Shown here: positions 33,927-48,900 of the stretch, piece by piece
How the letters are laid out: the number at the start of each line of letters is the position of its first letter
Position numbering within the stretch: the stretch's first letter is position 1
Source of the DNA: Arabidopsis thaliana
Taxonomy: Eukaryota; Streptophyta; Magnoliopsida; Brassicales; Brassicaceae
NCBI RefSeq assembly: GCF_000001735.4
Contig: NC_003074.8
Span: 18,359,261 to 18,423,260 of the forward strand
Direction: 5' to 3'
Length of the DNA: 64,000 nucleotides
Notes under the pieces: model-generated
Told to the model about the DNA's origin: nothing
Database searches by the model: none
The model's input: only the letters and a program-made list of their open reading frames with translations
Position numbers and translations under genes: made by a program

Positions 33927-34637
33927 TGAATTGGATCCGAGACCTTAGGGTGGGCCGGGCTATGTAGTGGCAAACTAACGCCGGCGGCCGTCTTGTTGGA
34001 ATTTGTCTTAGCTACCAGCGTGTCATTCTTACTGTTGTTGGAGCTAGGTGCCGTCTACTTTTGTTGCTTTTGATGTTTGTTGACTAATTAACTAACGAAC
34101 TTATTTAGTGAATTGAGTTTATGCGTTTTCTTTTTTCCGCAATGATCTGATAAGAATAAACAATGCCACAAACATAACTAGATAATGCTCAAACTCTTAT
34201 CAAGGGATTTGGATCACTCACTTTTTAATTTATTTATCATTATCCTCCAAACTAACTTACACGTGATGATAAACATTTGTATAATCTTTGGTAATTACTT
34301 TTTATCTAAAATGCGAATAAACTTTTAAAAATGTATTCAACAAACCAATCACAAAGCATTAAAGCTACTAAGAAATTACTAATTTTATTTTAAAAAGTTA
34401 TAAAACCGAATAATAACGATCACTACAGTTTATTTGAGTGACAAAAATATATGTCTGATAACAGATCACTCTATGATTTCCCACGTGGGCTGCTCCGTTT
34501 GGCCTTTAGAAATCCTAAGGGACAATTTTTAATGTGTATTTATACAAATGAGATAACCATTTATGGTAATATATCATCGCAAAGTAGTCTTTACGTACGT
34601 AAGAGCAAAGCGTTTCTATCATTTCCTTAATATTGAA
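33927..34637. promoter_or_regulatory. DIN11 promoter region
   Basis: Upstream region of the first dioxygenase gene. A TATA-like TATTTATA lies at 34538-34545, about 95 bases before the ATG. The block around 34485-34636 is homologous to the region upstream of the second dioxygenase at about 38325-38498 (shared TCCGTTTGGC-TTTA, ATAACCATTTATG and AGAGCAAA-CGTTTC). Confidence 0.55.
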
Positions 34638-35895
34638 ATGGTGACAGACTTCAAATCCCTACTACCAGTTATCGGTACGTAAGAAACCGTATATTCATTA
34701 TTTTCAGCAAAAATCTTCACTAACTAAACTAGTTAATGTGATAATGTTGTTGCAGACATCAGTCCTTTACTGGCCAAATGTGATGATTTCGACATGGCTG
34801 AGGATGCGGGGGTTGTGGAAGTAGTCGGAAAACTGGACAGGGCATGTCGGGACGTCGGATTCTTCTACGTGGTAACAAATTTTCGAAATTTGAGTTTCTT
34901 TTTTAGGGGTTTTATAATAAAGATGTCTGATTATGGTTGGTGAGTGTGGATCAGATTGGTCATGGAATATCGGATGATCTTATAAATAAGGTGAAAGAGA
35001 TGACGCATCAGTTCTTCGAGCTTCCTTACGAGGAGAAACTTAAGATCAAGATTACTCCAACTGCTGGATACAGGTTTGTTTCCATATATATCAAAATATG
35101 AACCAAAGTGGGTAACCTGCTATATCAACGATCGTTGCAATTTTGTTCAATGTCCACCTTTTTCCAAACACAATAATCAATTTGGATAAATGAACGGAGA
35201 AAAAGACTTCTAACACTAATATGTGTTAATTAAACTGGTTTTTATTATCTTAAAATATCTTGAAAAACAAACATTTGTTGATTAGTTTTTACATTCCTGA
35301 ATTTCTAATTTCCAGAGAACACAAACCGAATAAATACGAATTGAACACGCCTTAGAAAACAAAAAGTATATCTTATAATCGAATCACTCATGGGCGTTGT
35401 GTTACATATATGTACAGAGGATACCAAAGAATTGGAGTAAATTTTACGAGTGGGAAACAAGATATGCACGAAGCCATTGATGTAAGTTTGTCTAACTAGC
35501 CATTGGTGTGAGTGATGCATGCATTCGATCGAAGTAGTAATTCTAATTTCTAACTAGCTGATATGGTTGTAATCTCTCTCTTATGGACCGCGACGAATAC
35601 AGTGTTACAGAGAGTTCAAGCAAGGGAAACATGGGGACATCGGAAAGGTCTTGGAAGGGCCAAACCAGTGGTAAGAGTTTGATTGATTGTTTTCTTTTGC
35701 ATCTAAGTTTGTGTTAAAAAAATATTATAACGAAAGGGCGACAAGATAAATAAAGTGTGTAGATGCACATATATGAATAAGAATAGTGAAACGATCGATA
35801 GTAGAATGATATATATTAACTGAATAGAGGCTAACCAAAGTAATCATAAAACATTTAAAACTAATTTTAATAGATTAATGACGTTTTAATTTTTG

Positions 35896-35932
<37 letters not shown>

Positions 35933-37402
35933 TTGAATAACCCATAATAAATGACGAAATCATTTATCTCTTTGACTATTTATCTCTTTGTGTATTTTTT
36001 GCTACCTCTTTTTTGAAGGCCAGGAAATCCTCAAGAGTACAAAGATTTAATGGAGAAGTATATTAAGCTGTGCACAGGTGTGTTTTTACCCCTTTTTTGT
36101 TTATCAGTAAAATTTATAAGTTTCTAATTTCATTTCATTGTCTTTCTTTCTTTTAGATCTTTCTAGAAATATCTTAAGGGGAATCTCATTAGCCCTTGGT
36201 GGATCACCTTATGAGTTTGAGGGAAAGATGCTTAGAGACCCTTTTTGGGTAATGCGTATCATTGGTTATCCAGGTGTAAACCAAGAAAATGTTATTGGAT
36301 GGTAATCTTTTACTACCACCACTTTTCATTTCAACTTTATTATCAAGATTCATTTGTAGTGACTTACTCTGCGTCTTCTCTTTTTCACTTGCAGTGGAGC
36401 TCACACTGACTATGGTACGTAAGCCTGAACTCGAATCAAGTTCACTCTCTTCATAGTTGTTGTTTTTTTTTGGTCTCAAACGGGTTATTTCACAGGCTTG
36501 TTGACGCTTATAAATCAAGATGATGATAAAACTGCTCTTCAGGTATCTATCATTGGGCTTATTTGCTATAGCCAAATTTTGTTATTCTTTTCAAAATTGG
36601 TAAAAAAGGCTAAATCGTAAATAAGATGTGATATGACATGAAATATGATGTTGTGAAAAATAACACTATGTTTGGTAACATCATGATGTGTAATATATAT
36701 ATCCACCTTGTAATAAAAAAATAAAAGCGATCGATAAATTAATCAGTTTATTTCGATTTTGTCATCATGTTGTAATTGCAAATAAAAGATATAATTTGCC
36801 TGTTTAGTTCACATCCTCTACACTCTTATTATAAACCATATATCATTTTGTGTTTGAAAAATGGTTATAAAGTTTTCTTTTTGTTTGCAACTTCTAAAAG
36901 GTGAAAAACGTGGACGGTGATTGGATACCAGCTATTCCGATCCCTGGATCATTTATCTGCAACATCGGTGACATGTTAACGGTTTGTTTCTTCTTCTATC
37001 TCCCTCTCCCTCTTTGATCTCTCTTTCTTTTGTTTTGACAATTCTTGAAAACATTGGGGAAACATATATGCAGATACTATCAAACGGAGTTTACCAATCC
37101 ACACTACATAAAGTAATCAATAACTCTCCTAAATACCGTGTATGTGTTGCATTTTTCTACGAGGTACTAAAAACTTGTAATACTCTTTGTATTCTCCTCT
37201 TTTGGATTTGGATTCATGTTTATCTTTAATATATATCTTGAATGAACAGACTAACTTCGAGGCGGAGGTAGAGCCACTTGATATCTTTAAAGAGAAGCAT
37301 CCACGAAAAGAAACATCTCAAGTTGCCAAAAGAGTCGTCTATGGACAGCATCTGATTAACAAAGTCCTGACAACCTTTGCAAATTTAGTGGAAAACAGTT
37401 AA
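34638..37402 (+). CDS. DIN11: 2-oxoglutarate/Fe(II) dioxygenase, dark-inducible 11
   Basis: Twelve exons: 34638-34674, 34756-34871, 34955-35073, 35418-35481, 35603-35670, 36019-36077, 36157-36301, 36395-36414, 36496-36542, 36901-36981, 37074-37163 and 37250-37402. They give 332 residues. The N-terminal DIOX_N part is followed by the jelly-roll core. The iron ligands are His and Asp of GAHTDYGLL (split by the 20-base exon 8) and the His of STLHKV. The 2OG-binding Arg is in [10 protein letters not shown], where the usual R-x-S is R-x-C. DIN11 transcripts rise in darkness, sugar starvation and senescence; the substrate is unknown to me. The next gene is its tandem copy. An (AT)16 run lies in intron 5. 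I take it as At3g49620. Confidence 0.9.
35899..35930. repeat. (AT)16 microsatellite in DIN11 intron 5
   Basis: An uninterrupted run of 32 alternating A and T between exons 5 and 6. The homologous intron of the second copy is far shorter and lacks it. Confidence 0.95.
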
Positions 37403-38498
37403 TATGGTTGATGGGCTTTGGATGGTAATTGTTTTACCTAAGCATGGATTTCGAGTTTTAGTAAAATAAAAGAAGTTCTAGGCGACAATAAAAATAAATG
37501 AAGAAGAAATTGTAATTTGGTTTCTAATATTAATAAAACTACAGGTTTGTTTACCAATCGGCTAGTTTTAGTAATTTGAGTAAAAAACGATGAGATTCCT
37601 CTAGGTAGCTTCCTCTCTCACCTAGCTAGTGTTTCGTCGCTGGTTTTGGAGTTAAATAATCATTGACATTGATGTTCTTTAATTAAGAGTACCATTTTGA
37701 AGTTCGAGGTTTAAGAAACCACATTCTATCTCAAGAAATAAATCAGTGAAAACATATAAGTTACCATGCATATCATATTTAAGATGTAATCTAGTAACCA
37801 TAAATTAGAATTTTAAACTTTGAAAAAATAACACATATTCTAGTTATTTGTTAAATGCCGTTTTGTATGATGATGAGTTGAATTTTAACCGTATTCTTCT
37901 CACGTAATGAAGAAAACAACCAACGGATATATTTTTACCTTACATGCACTCATCAATCTCAAACAAATGCTTGAGTGATGTTTGGATACAAAACAATTCC
38001 TACCGTACCCAATGGATTGGATTACCAATTAAGTTGCACGTGATAAAAGATGATACAAGATGATTCGTCCAATATATCTTAAGTAATTGTTTTTATCTAA
38101 AAATGTATTGACTTAAAACATTATTCATCAAACTAATTATAAAGCAACTAAAAAGTTTCAAGAAAATATCTACATAACACAATGACACGCTATTTCTACA
38201 TTATCCCTGCTAAAATCATCTACTATTATTTACATTTTTTGCCACTATATTTTCTTTCTAATTTTGAGTTTGGATTTGACTAGCTACCTAATTAGTCCTA
38301 GAAAAGAAATAAAAATCACACATGCGATCACACATGGGCCGGTCCGTTTGGCATTTATGGGTATTGAAAACTAGTTGCACACTTGCACTATAGGAAATTA
38401 TATAACCATTTTATGATAAAATATTTCATTCCAAAGAGTTTTTGACTTTATATATTTGTTAGAGCAAATCGTTTCCCGTCATTGTCCAAGTATCTGAA
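37403..38498. other. spacer between the tandem dioxygenase genes
   Basis: The start (about 37545-37610) repeats the 3' flank of the second copy (about 41083-41150: TTTACCAATCGGCTAGTTTT and following). The end (about 38325-38498) repeats the DIN11 promoter. The duplicated unit therefore includes both flanks. No gene in between. Confidence 0.55.
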
Positions 38499-40995
38499 AT
38501 GGCGACAAACTTCAAATCCCTATTACCAGTTATCGGTACGGATGAAACCCTAAATTCATTATTTTCAGCAAATGTCGCACTCATCATCAAAGTTTTCATA
38601 TTAAATCTCAAGGAAACTAAAATGCATGAGACAATGGTTTTTGTAGACATCAGTCCTTTAGTGGTCAAATGTGATGATGCCAACATGGCGGAGGATGCCG
38701 GCGTGGCGGAGGTTGTGGGAAAGCTGGACAGGGCCTGTCGGGACGCAGGATTCTTCTACGTAGTAAGTTAAAAACACTTTCGATAATGGAGTTCTATTTG
38801 TTTGGATTTTGTTAAAGGGTTTGATTTTGGTCGGTGATTGTTGAGCAGATTGGTCATGGAATATCGGAGGATTTTATAAGGAAGGTGAGAGTGATGTCGC
38901 ATCAATTCTTCGAGCTTCCTTATGAAGAGAAACTTAAGATCAAGATTACTCCAGCTGCTGGATACAGGTTTATTCCACTGATCTCAAAATGTGCACCAAA
39001 TTTGGTATCACGATTAGTTAGATTAGATGGCTACTATATTATATATAATTTTGTTCTTAACGAAAGAAATAAATATAAAATCGTCAACTTACATATATTA
39101 TTTAGAAGTCAATGGTTAAATATCTACTTCAACGTATTCCTCATCGGAATTCGATTCCAACACCTTGTAAAAAGGGTCAATGGCACGTAAAAATAGTTCT
39201 TAATTAATATCTATATTACTAATTTTTTAGTATTATTTTAATTGAAATTTTCGTGGAACTCAAATCAAACCAAACCAAATATATAAAAATATAAAAAAGT
39301 GATGTTCCATTCGGGTAAAAAACGAAGATTATTCATGGATGTTGAGTTATACAGAGGATATCAGAGAATCGGACTAAACTTAACGAATGGGAAACAAGAT
39401 ATGCACGAAGCCATTGATGTAAGTGTCCTATTTGCTTGAGTGATGTTTCCAAGTAGTGATTATAACTAACTGATATGGTTTTATTCTCTTATAGTGTTAC
39501 AAAGAGTTTAAGCAAGGGAAGCATGGGGACATTGGAAAGGTTATGGAAGGGGCAAACCAGTGGTAAGAGTTTGAGTAAAAATATCAAAAAGAAAGGGACA
39601 AATGAGATTTCACCTTCATACTATTTCTCTCTTAAATTTTTGGTTTTGTTTTGTTTTTTGTGGTGAATTTCCATTGAAGGCCAGAGAATCCTCAAGAATA
39701 CAAAGAGTTGATGGAGGAGTATATTAAGCTCTGCATAGGTGATTTACCCTTTTTACATTTCTTTTATATGTTTTGTTGAACCAAGAGGGTAAATATTAAG
39801 TTCTTAATCTTATTTCATGCATGATCTTAATTTTACAGATCTTTCTAGAAATATCTTAAGGGGAATCTCATTAGCCCTTGGTGGATCACCTTATGAGTTT
39901 GAGGGAAAGATGCTTACAGATCCGTTTTGGATAATGCGTATTCTTGGTTATCCAGGTGTAAACCAAGAAAATGTTATCGGATGGTAAGTTTTTTTCTCAT
40001 TCACATTTTACTACGACGAACTTTTATTTCACTTTAGCAGTGAAGTAACTCGTCTCATCTTTTTCACTTACAGTGGAGCTCACACTGACTATGGTAAGTA
40101 AGCTTGAACTCAAATCAAGTTGATAATATTCATAAGTTTTTATTTTACTCAAGACCAACCATAACTTTGCAGGCTTGTTGTCACTTATAAATCAAGATGA
40201 TGACAAAACTGCTCTTCAGGTATTATTGGTCTTATTTGGTAGCTAATATTTTTGTCAAAACTACTAAACAACACATCGTGGAAAACCCGTAATTAAGCTA
40301 AGCTATATGAAGAGCCTAATGGGTATTGTCGTGAAAAACAGGGTAATTGTTAAAACTTGCGAGACATACAAGTTATAGATAAAATGAACTAACATAACTA
40401 CGATTTTGCCATCCCTCATTTTTGCAAATATAAGAGGATATTATTTGCCTATCTAGTGCATATTCTCTCTATTATTACTATGATCATTTTTATAATTTTT
40501 ATGCTTATATTTGAAAAGGTGAGAGACTTGGCCGGCGATTGGATACCAGTTATTCCGATCCCTGGATCATTTGTCTGCAACATCGGTGACATGCTAAAGG
40601 TTTGTTTCGTCTCACACTTTCTGATCTTTCTTACATTTCAACTAGTCCTTAAAATGTTTTTTGAGTCATATACGCAGATTCTTTCTAACGGAGTTTACGA
40701 ATCCACACTTCATAGAGTGATCAATAACTCTCCCCGATACCGTGTTTGCGTCGGATTCTTTTACGAGGTACTAAATTTGTAACATTCTTTGTCTGTTTTC
40801 CTCATTCGGCTTTGGAATCATGTTTTCAATTATCTTGTTCAGACGAACTTCGACGCAGCGGTGGAGCCGTTGGATATCTTCAAAGAGAAGTACCCAGGAA
40901 AAGGAACATCCCAAGTTTTCAAAAGAGTTGTCTATGGGGAGCATCTGGTTCACAAACTCCAGACCACTTTTCAAAATTTAGTGGAACACAGTTAA
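38499..40995 (+). CDS. 2-oxoglutarate/Fe(II) dioxygenase, tandem copy of DIN11
   Basis: Twelve exons: 38499-38535, 38647-38762, 38849-38967, 39355-39418, 39495-39562, 39680-39738, 39839-39983, 40074-40093, 40173-40219, 40519-40599, 40678-40767 and 40843-40995. Each has exactly the length of its DIN11 counterpart, giving 332 residues. The iron-binding HTD and STLHRV motifs are intact, and the 2OG Arg is again in R-V-C. Intron 1 (111 bases) is a multiple of three without a stop, so its retention would insert 37 residues. This is not so in DIN11, whose intron 1 contains stops. The substrate is unknown. I take it as At3g49630. Confidence 0.9.
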
Positions 40996-41219
40996 TGTTA
41001 ATGGTTTGGATGGTCATTGAAATGAAAAAAATGAAATATCAAATTGTAATTTGATTTCTATACTACAATAAAGAATTCTACAGTTTGTTTACCAATCGGC
41101 TAGTTTTAGTAATTTACTCATTTGAGTAAAAACAATGGGATGCCTCTATATATAAAAATCAATAGAGATTACAAAATGATATAAATGAAAATGCAAAGTG
41201 TTGGCATTTTCTTTCAGTA

Positions 41220-43549
<2,330 letters not shown>

Positions 43550-43868
43550 CTTCGTCTTCTTCTTCTTCGTGGCACCGTCAAACGTAGCCACGAAAAATTC
43601 GAAGACGCCGCTGCTAGATCTGCGCACAAATTTGTTTTGTTTTTGCTTCAGGAAAAAAAAAAACTTTCAGATGGGCTTCTTAGTAAATGGGCCGAATTAG
43701 GCCCATTATAGTGGCTTCTGTCATGATTTATGCTTATGTACTAAGTAAGAACTCGTAATCTCATTGTAATTATGATATTTTTTTTTAGCTTAACACTCGT
43801 TTCCTTATGAGATAAAAACTAATGGAAATACACTTTTTATCAAACAAAATTGGATGAAAATAGTATTT
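43550..43868. promoter_or_regulatory. spacer with DUS promoter motifs
   Basis: Holds the DUS 5' UTR and promoter, with GGGCTT, GGGCC and AGGCCCATTAT site-II type motifs at about 43673-43711, then the 3' flank of the next minus-strand gene. Confidence 0.45.
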
Positions 43869-45167
43869 TTAGTATATCCATTTCCATGCTCTGTTCACAA
43901 TCTCATCTTCTACAAACGGGCGCAATGACCACATCAGACTGTAAGTCTCTAGCTCACCAGATGATGACTTCAAACTAAGCGATCTCACAATCTTATCCTG
44001 CAAAGACAGTATCCATTTCTCTTCAGTAAGTTTTGAGTTTTAAAGAATCAAACATGAAGAGAAGGGCTTTCAAATTCCACACCTGCATAACATAGTTCTG
44101 CTTCATCATACTGTAAATAACTGCAATAAGTGCAGCGTACTCTGTAACTTCAGGTCCTTGAGGTAATTGTACAGTCTCGTTCTCCTAAAACAAACACATC
44201 CATACTACATTACTCTTCTCTGAAACCGTTTTTCAAGTTAGTTTACCCGAGAACAAAATTCTGTTGACATCTTACCTCATCACATGTTACTTGTTGCAAT
44301 CCATCACTTGAGTCTTTATCTAGCTGTGTGGCAGACTCAATTGCAAGGGCGGCCTCATCAGTGAGACGTTCCAGCTCAATCAACAAGTTTTTGGCTGCAA
44401 CATTCACATCTTACAAGGTTCAAAAGGTACAATTGCTTATAGAAGAAACCGAAAATATGATAATGTGGGATGAGTGATGAAATGAAACAGTAGCTAATAC
44501 ATTACCTTTGATTAGGTGGTCAGAAAGTCCTGATAGAGATGTATGCACTTCTTATTCCGGTATTTTTTGTTTTCAGATAAGAAACGGAAGACCAAGTCGG
44601 GAAGACGAAGAAGAAGAGCAAGAAAAAAAAGGAGCAACATGTTAAGCAGAAGAGAAGAAGAATGTTCCTAAAACATGAAACTTTTCACATAACTTTTAAG
44701 CCAAGAGCTGATCAGTAACTTACAAGCTCTTGTGCTTTGTGCAGCATCATGGATATTAATACATCCTGCCTCGATATATGATTTAAGCCGCCTTGTTTCA
44801 TTCTTCTTGATAATGTTCTCAATCAACTTGGACGAAGTAACTATTGGAGGGCGTTGAAGAAAACCTGAAAGTAGTAATTTCATAAGAAACAATGTCAACC
44901 TGCAATCGAAAGTAGTGAAGGTTTATGCAAAGTGAACGTACTTAGTCCTTGCTGAAACCGTAGAAGAAAGTTGTTTGCAGCATTCCCTAGTTCTTCAAGC
45001 TGCGTGATTCTATAATCATTACAAAAATTCAAGATTCAGAGGGACTCAATGTGAACATACTTGAAAGTAGTTATAACAGAATCAAAAGCAAAACAATAAA
45101 TTTACACTGTCATAAAGTCTTTGAAAATCTCGGAAATTTTCTTCTTCAGTTCTATTCTCGTTTCCAT
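43869..45167 (-). CDS. uncharacterised helical protein, 220 residues (At3g49645)
   Basis: Seven small exons on the minus strand: 45106-45167, 44942-45009, 44724-44864, 44506-44547, 44276-44394, 44083-44184 and 43869-43997. They total 663 bases, and every junction is GT-AG and keeps the frame. The protein begins METRIELKKKISEIFKDFMT and ends with FVEDEIVNRAWKWIY before TAA. It is largely helical and charged, with Leu-rich heptad-like stretches (KAKNLLIELERLTDEAALAI) and no signal or membrane segment. I cannot assign a domain. It may be annotated elsewhere as a 'FAD-binding' protein, but I see no nucleotide-binding motif. Confidence 0.75.
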
Positions 45168-45999
45168 GTCCTCGTCTTTCAGTCTAAAAGAACACAAGTA
45201 ACATTGTTTCAAGTAAACAAGTATTTGCATGCCCAAGTATCGATTTTTCAGTGGGAAATCAAAACAGGAGCTTCGATGATCCAATAAGGCAACGATCTAC
45301 TTATACTAATAAGTAATCGGAACTAATCACAACCAATCATCAGACTTTTGAGAACCAGTCGACCATGATAAGAGAAGGGAGAGAGAGAGAGAGAAATCAA
45401 AAACCAGGGTTCGATTTTTCAAGGAGATCACGAGAGACGTACGTAGTGGTGAAAAATTACGTCGGCTAAGCACGGAGAAAGCTGAGTGGGCGCCGGAGAA
45501 GGTCGATCACGGCGGTGCAGACGGCGGAGAGAACAGAAGGTCGAGAGATATCGTCTTAGGGCTTTTTTTTTTTTTTTTTTTGGGCAAAGATCGTCTTAGG
45601 GCTTTAGCTTCAAACTCAATTTGGAGATTTTTAAGTTTTTGACGTTTTGCGAAACTCTACTTCTTCTTTTTTGTTTTTTCAGAAACTACTCTTTTTATTT
45701 CCCCTCTGGCCTCTGCTGTGACGTTATTGAAACAAAAATGGTTCGGTGAAAACAAAGCTGAAGATTTGTTGAGCTTTTTTTTTGGTTCACCACGGAACAA
45801 TTGTCTTCTTACTTTTTACCAACCTCTTTCCCATATATATACACACATCAATCGTATCAGAAAGAAATCAATACAGTGGAAATAGCTGTACAAACACAAA
45901 CAAAAAATCGAGTCATGTGAGAGTGAGACTGAGTGTGAGGCGTTTAAAAAACTGTGCCTCAACTGACTCGAAAATTCGAACCCATGTTTTGGTCTCATG
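45168..45999. other. spacer with a poly-T insertion between 16-bp repeats
   Basis: 5' leader and promoter of the 220-residue gene plus the 3' flank of the kinesin gene. A 16-base sequence ATCGTCTTAGGGCTTT occurs at 45550-45565 and again at 45590-45605. Between them is a run of T followed by GGGCAAAG, as expected for a tiny retroposed insertion with target duplication. Confidence 0.6.
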
Positions 46000-48900
46000 T
46001 CATTGGTGTTGGCGTTGAGTATTGTTTCCTTTACTGTGACCTTTAGTGCCTCCTCCTCTGTACAACTTTGTGTGACTGTTCTGTCCATATGAAGAGTTCT
46101 TGACGCCTTTGGTTCCTGAGAGTGGGCTCGTTCCAAACACTCGTTGTTGGTTTCTCGCACCTTTAGTTGAAACTGCAGCGGGGGCGAGTGGAGTGTTGTA
46201 TGAACCGTTTCTCACAGTCACGGCACGAGGACTTCCATAGAAAGGTTGCACGGACGGGGTGGTGGCCCCGTTGATGAGTCCCACTCGCGGACTACTATAA
46301 GGACTCGTTGTGTTGAGCAACATTTCCTGGTTAATCAGATTTTGCAATCAGAACAAAAAAATGTTGTTTTACTAGCCAAACAAGTGAGGTTGAGAGTAAC
46401 TGAAACAACATCTTAGGTACGTTTAACTTGAAAGAAGCAATGGAGCTGTTTTGATACGTACCCTTTGAGGAGTCTGGTAAAAAGTAGGACCTGAGGCCAT
46501 CCGAGGAGAAGAATTGTTCACAGTTTGTGGATATGAGACTCGGCGATGATTGCCTCCTGTGTCAATCCGTGAAGCTGGTCTGCTGCCACCAACCCAACCA
46601 TCGTGGCTTTTCCTAAGATTGACAAATGCTGGTGGCTCCTGTCTCATGAAGTAGTAAGAGCTGTGGTGTTCTTCTCTGCATAAAGTAGGAGTTGGAGCCC
46701 ATTGTTGTCCTTTCGAAGAAGGGTCTTGATAGCTCTGGAAAGTGCAGGAGGATTTAGAATATGAGTGGCCCACGAAAGGGATGTTTGCTGGTATGAAACT
46801 CGGTGTCTGTTTCCGGTAAGGAAGTCCTGGAAACAACGCTATACTACTCCAGTCTTCGATTGTGATTCCTTGTTTTGCAGCGAGATCGAACACTTGTTTC
46901 TCTTCAACTCCTAAACCCATGAGCAAATTCCATAGGTTTCTCTGGGCTTCCCTTTGGTTGTAAATAATTTGGTCCCTCATTGCCATTTCAAACTGTAGTT
47001 CCGTATTACCCATCCCCTAGATTTGTTGAAAACAACAATAAATGTGAATCGTAATGTAAGAACTTCATGGTCAAGAAAATAAGGCACTGTTCTGTTTATT
47101 CTACTTACCAGGAGCTTATACTGATTAAGAATATGCAGATACGTTTTGTTTCCATTGTTATTTATTGCTTCATTGAGCATATCCTGTAGTTCGCAACGAT
47201 GTTTTTCATTTTCTTCAATATCCTGTAAAACAAAAATAATAAGGATAATAAGCAATGACCATGATGAAGTGCAAAGTTGAAATATATGATAAAGAAAAAG
47301 GTTTACCCTCTGGTAGTTAACACCGGCTTCATCATTGTCGCGGATATTATCAAGTATTACTTGTCGTCTGCTACTTAGAGCTTCGACAACATCTTTCTCT
47401 GTCGCCTATAAAACAAAGAAGAGGTTACAGTAATGCAACATATTGACCTCTGAATTAGGAGAAGCTTTAGCAGCTAACCTGTTTCGCAATTGCATCATCA
47501 AGATGCTGAAGTTCAGTGCGATTTCTGAGGTTAGTTTCCTCAAGCTCAAATAACGCCTTCTGTAAGTTTATACGGTCTTGAACATTTTCACTGATCTGGT
47601 GGCTTAAACCATCCAACCAAGAAAGTTCACGTTCAACACCTCTTTCAAAAGGTTTGATGCTTAGCTGCGACTCTTTTTCAGCTAGTTGTGTCTTCAGCTG
47701 AGAAACCTCACTCTATGAAAGCAAAGCTCTGAGTTATATACTGTTACTATATTCATTTTGTAACAGAAGTAGATAAAAGTAATTAACTTACTTGAAGATT
47801 GTCGATCATTCGTTGGTAGTCTGACATATGAGTATCGATGGTACCAATATTTTTCTAAATTGCATGAAAAGTGAATAGTAAGTACTTCTGGACCAATTAA
47901 AAGTCTCATGAAATAGAATTATTCAACGAAAATTATTGTCACCTGGATGTGTGTCTTAATCTCTTTTGCTCGGTCAGCATATTTCAATGTGTTTACAGTA
48001 TGATGATACTGACTATCAGCAGGTGATATAGTTGCAACCATCACTGTCTGGGAGTTCCCACTCAGACCATCTTTGAGAATCCGCGTAAGTTTGCTGAAAT
48101 TATACATGTGTGTAAGCCAAAAATAATGACCATCTTAAGATAAGAAAGATCACATATCGACACGTACCTGTTTCGGTATGGTACATAAGCAAGACCCTTT
48201 TTGTGTTGCTTCCCCAAAGCATTTATGCAATTTGCTAGTGCAAGGAGTGAGCGATTGATATTTGCTCCATCCCTCAATTTTTGACCTCCATTGTTTGTCT
48301 CAGCAGCTCTTTCACTCCCAGCAAGATCTACAAGGGCGAGTTTCCCTCTCATGACTTGATTTTGATTCTTTTGCCTTCTTTTGACTGCAATCTCTAGAAC
48401 TGCATGAGACCTGGTAATTGGCAAACAAATTCATATAGGCCATGAGCCACTGCTGGTTTGGACTCAAGAAAATCTAAGATTGTTTTACTCCAGAATAAAT
48501 CCCATTGCTGTGAAACTGAGATCTAGCGATTTGGATAGACATACTCCAACATTAACAGCTTGTTTCGGAGGTAGTAATGCTCACCTTGATGATGTTCCAT
48601 TCATCTCTGTGCTCTCAGTTTTTCGTCTACTGTTCCCCAAGTTCAGCAGCTCAAGAATCCTATCAGCAGAATGGACCTACAAACGAAACACTTTAACTTA
48701 GTCTCCTAGCTGCAAACGCCAAAAAGATGGTGAAAATTTTGAAGAACACAAACGATATGGTTTTCCTATCAGCACAAAATCTCAAATAGAAATACTAACA
48801 TATACAAAATTGGGAGGCAGGGGAAGAACTTCAATGTAAACCATACAACATTAATTCTTCTAAAGGGTTCCCATATGCAAACAAAATTGCTAATAAATGT

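Noticed and set aside
35305-35520. Minus-strand ORF within DIN11
   Set aside because: It overlaps an intron and exon 4 of a well-supported gene and has no protein-like features.
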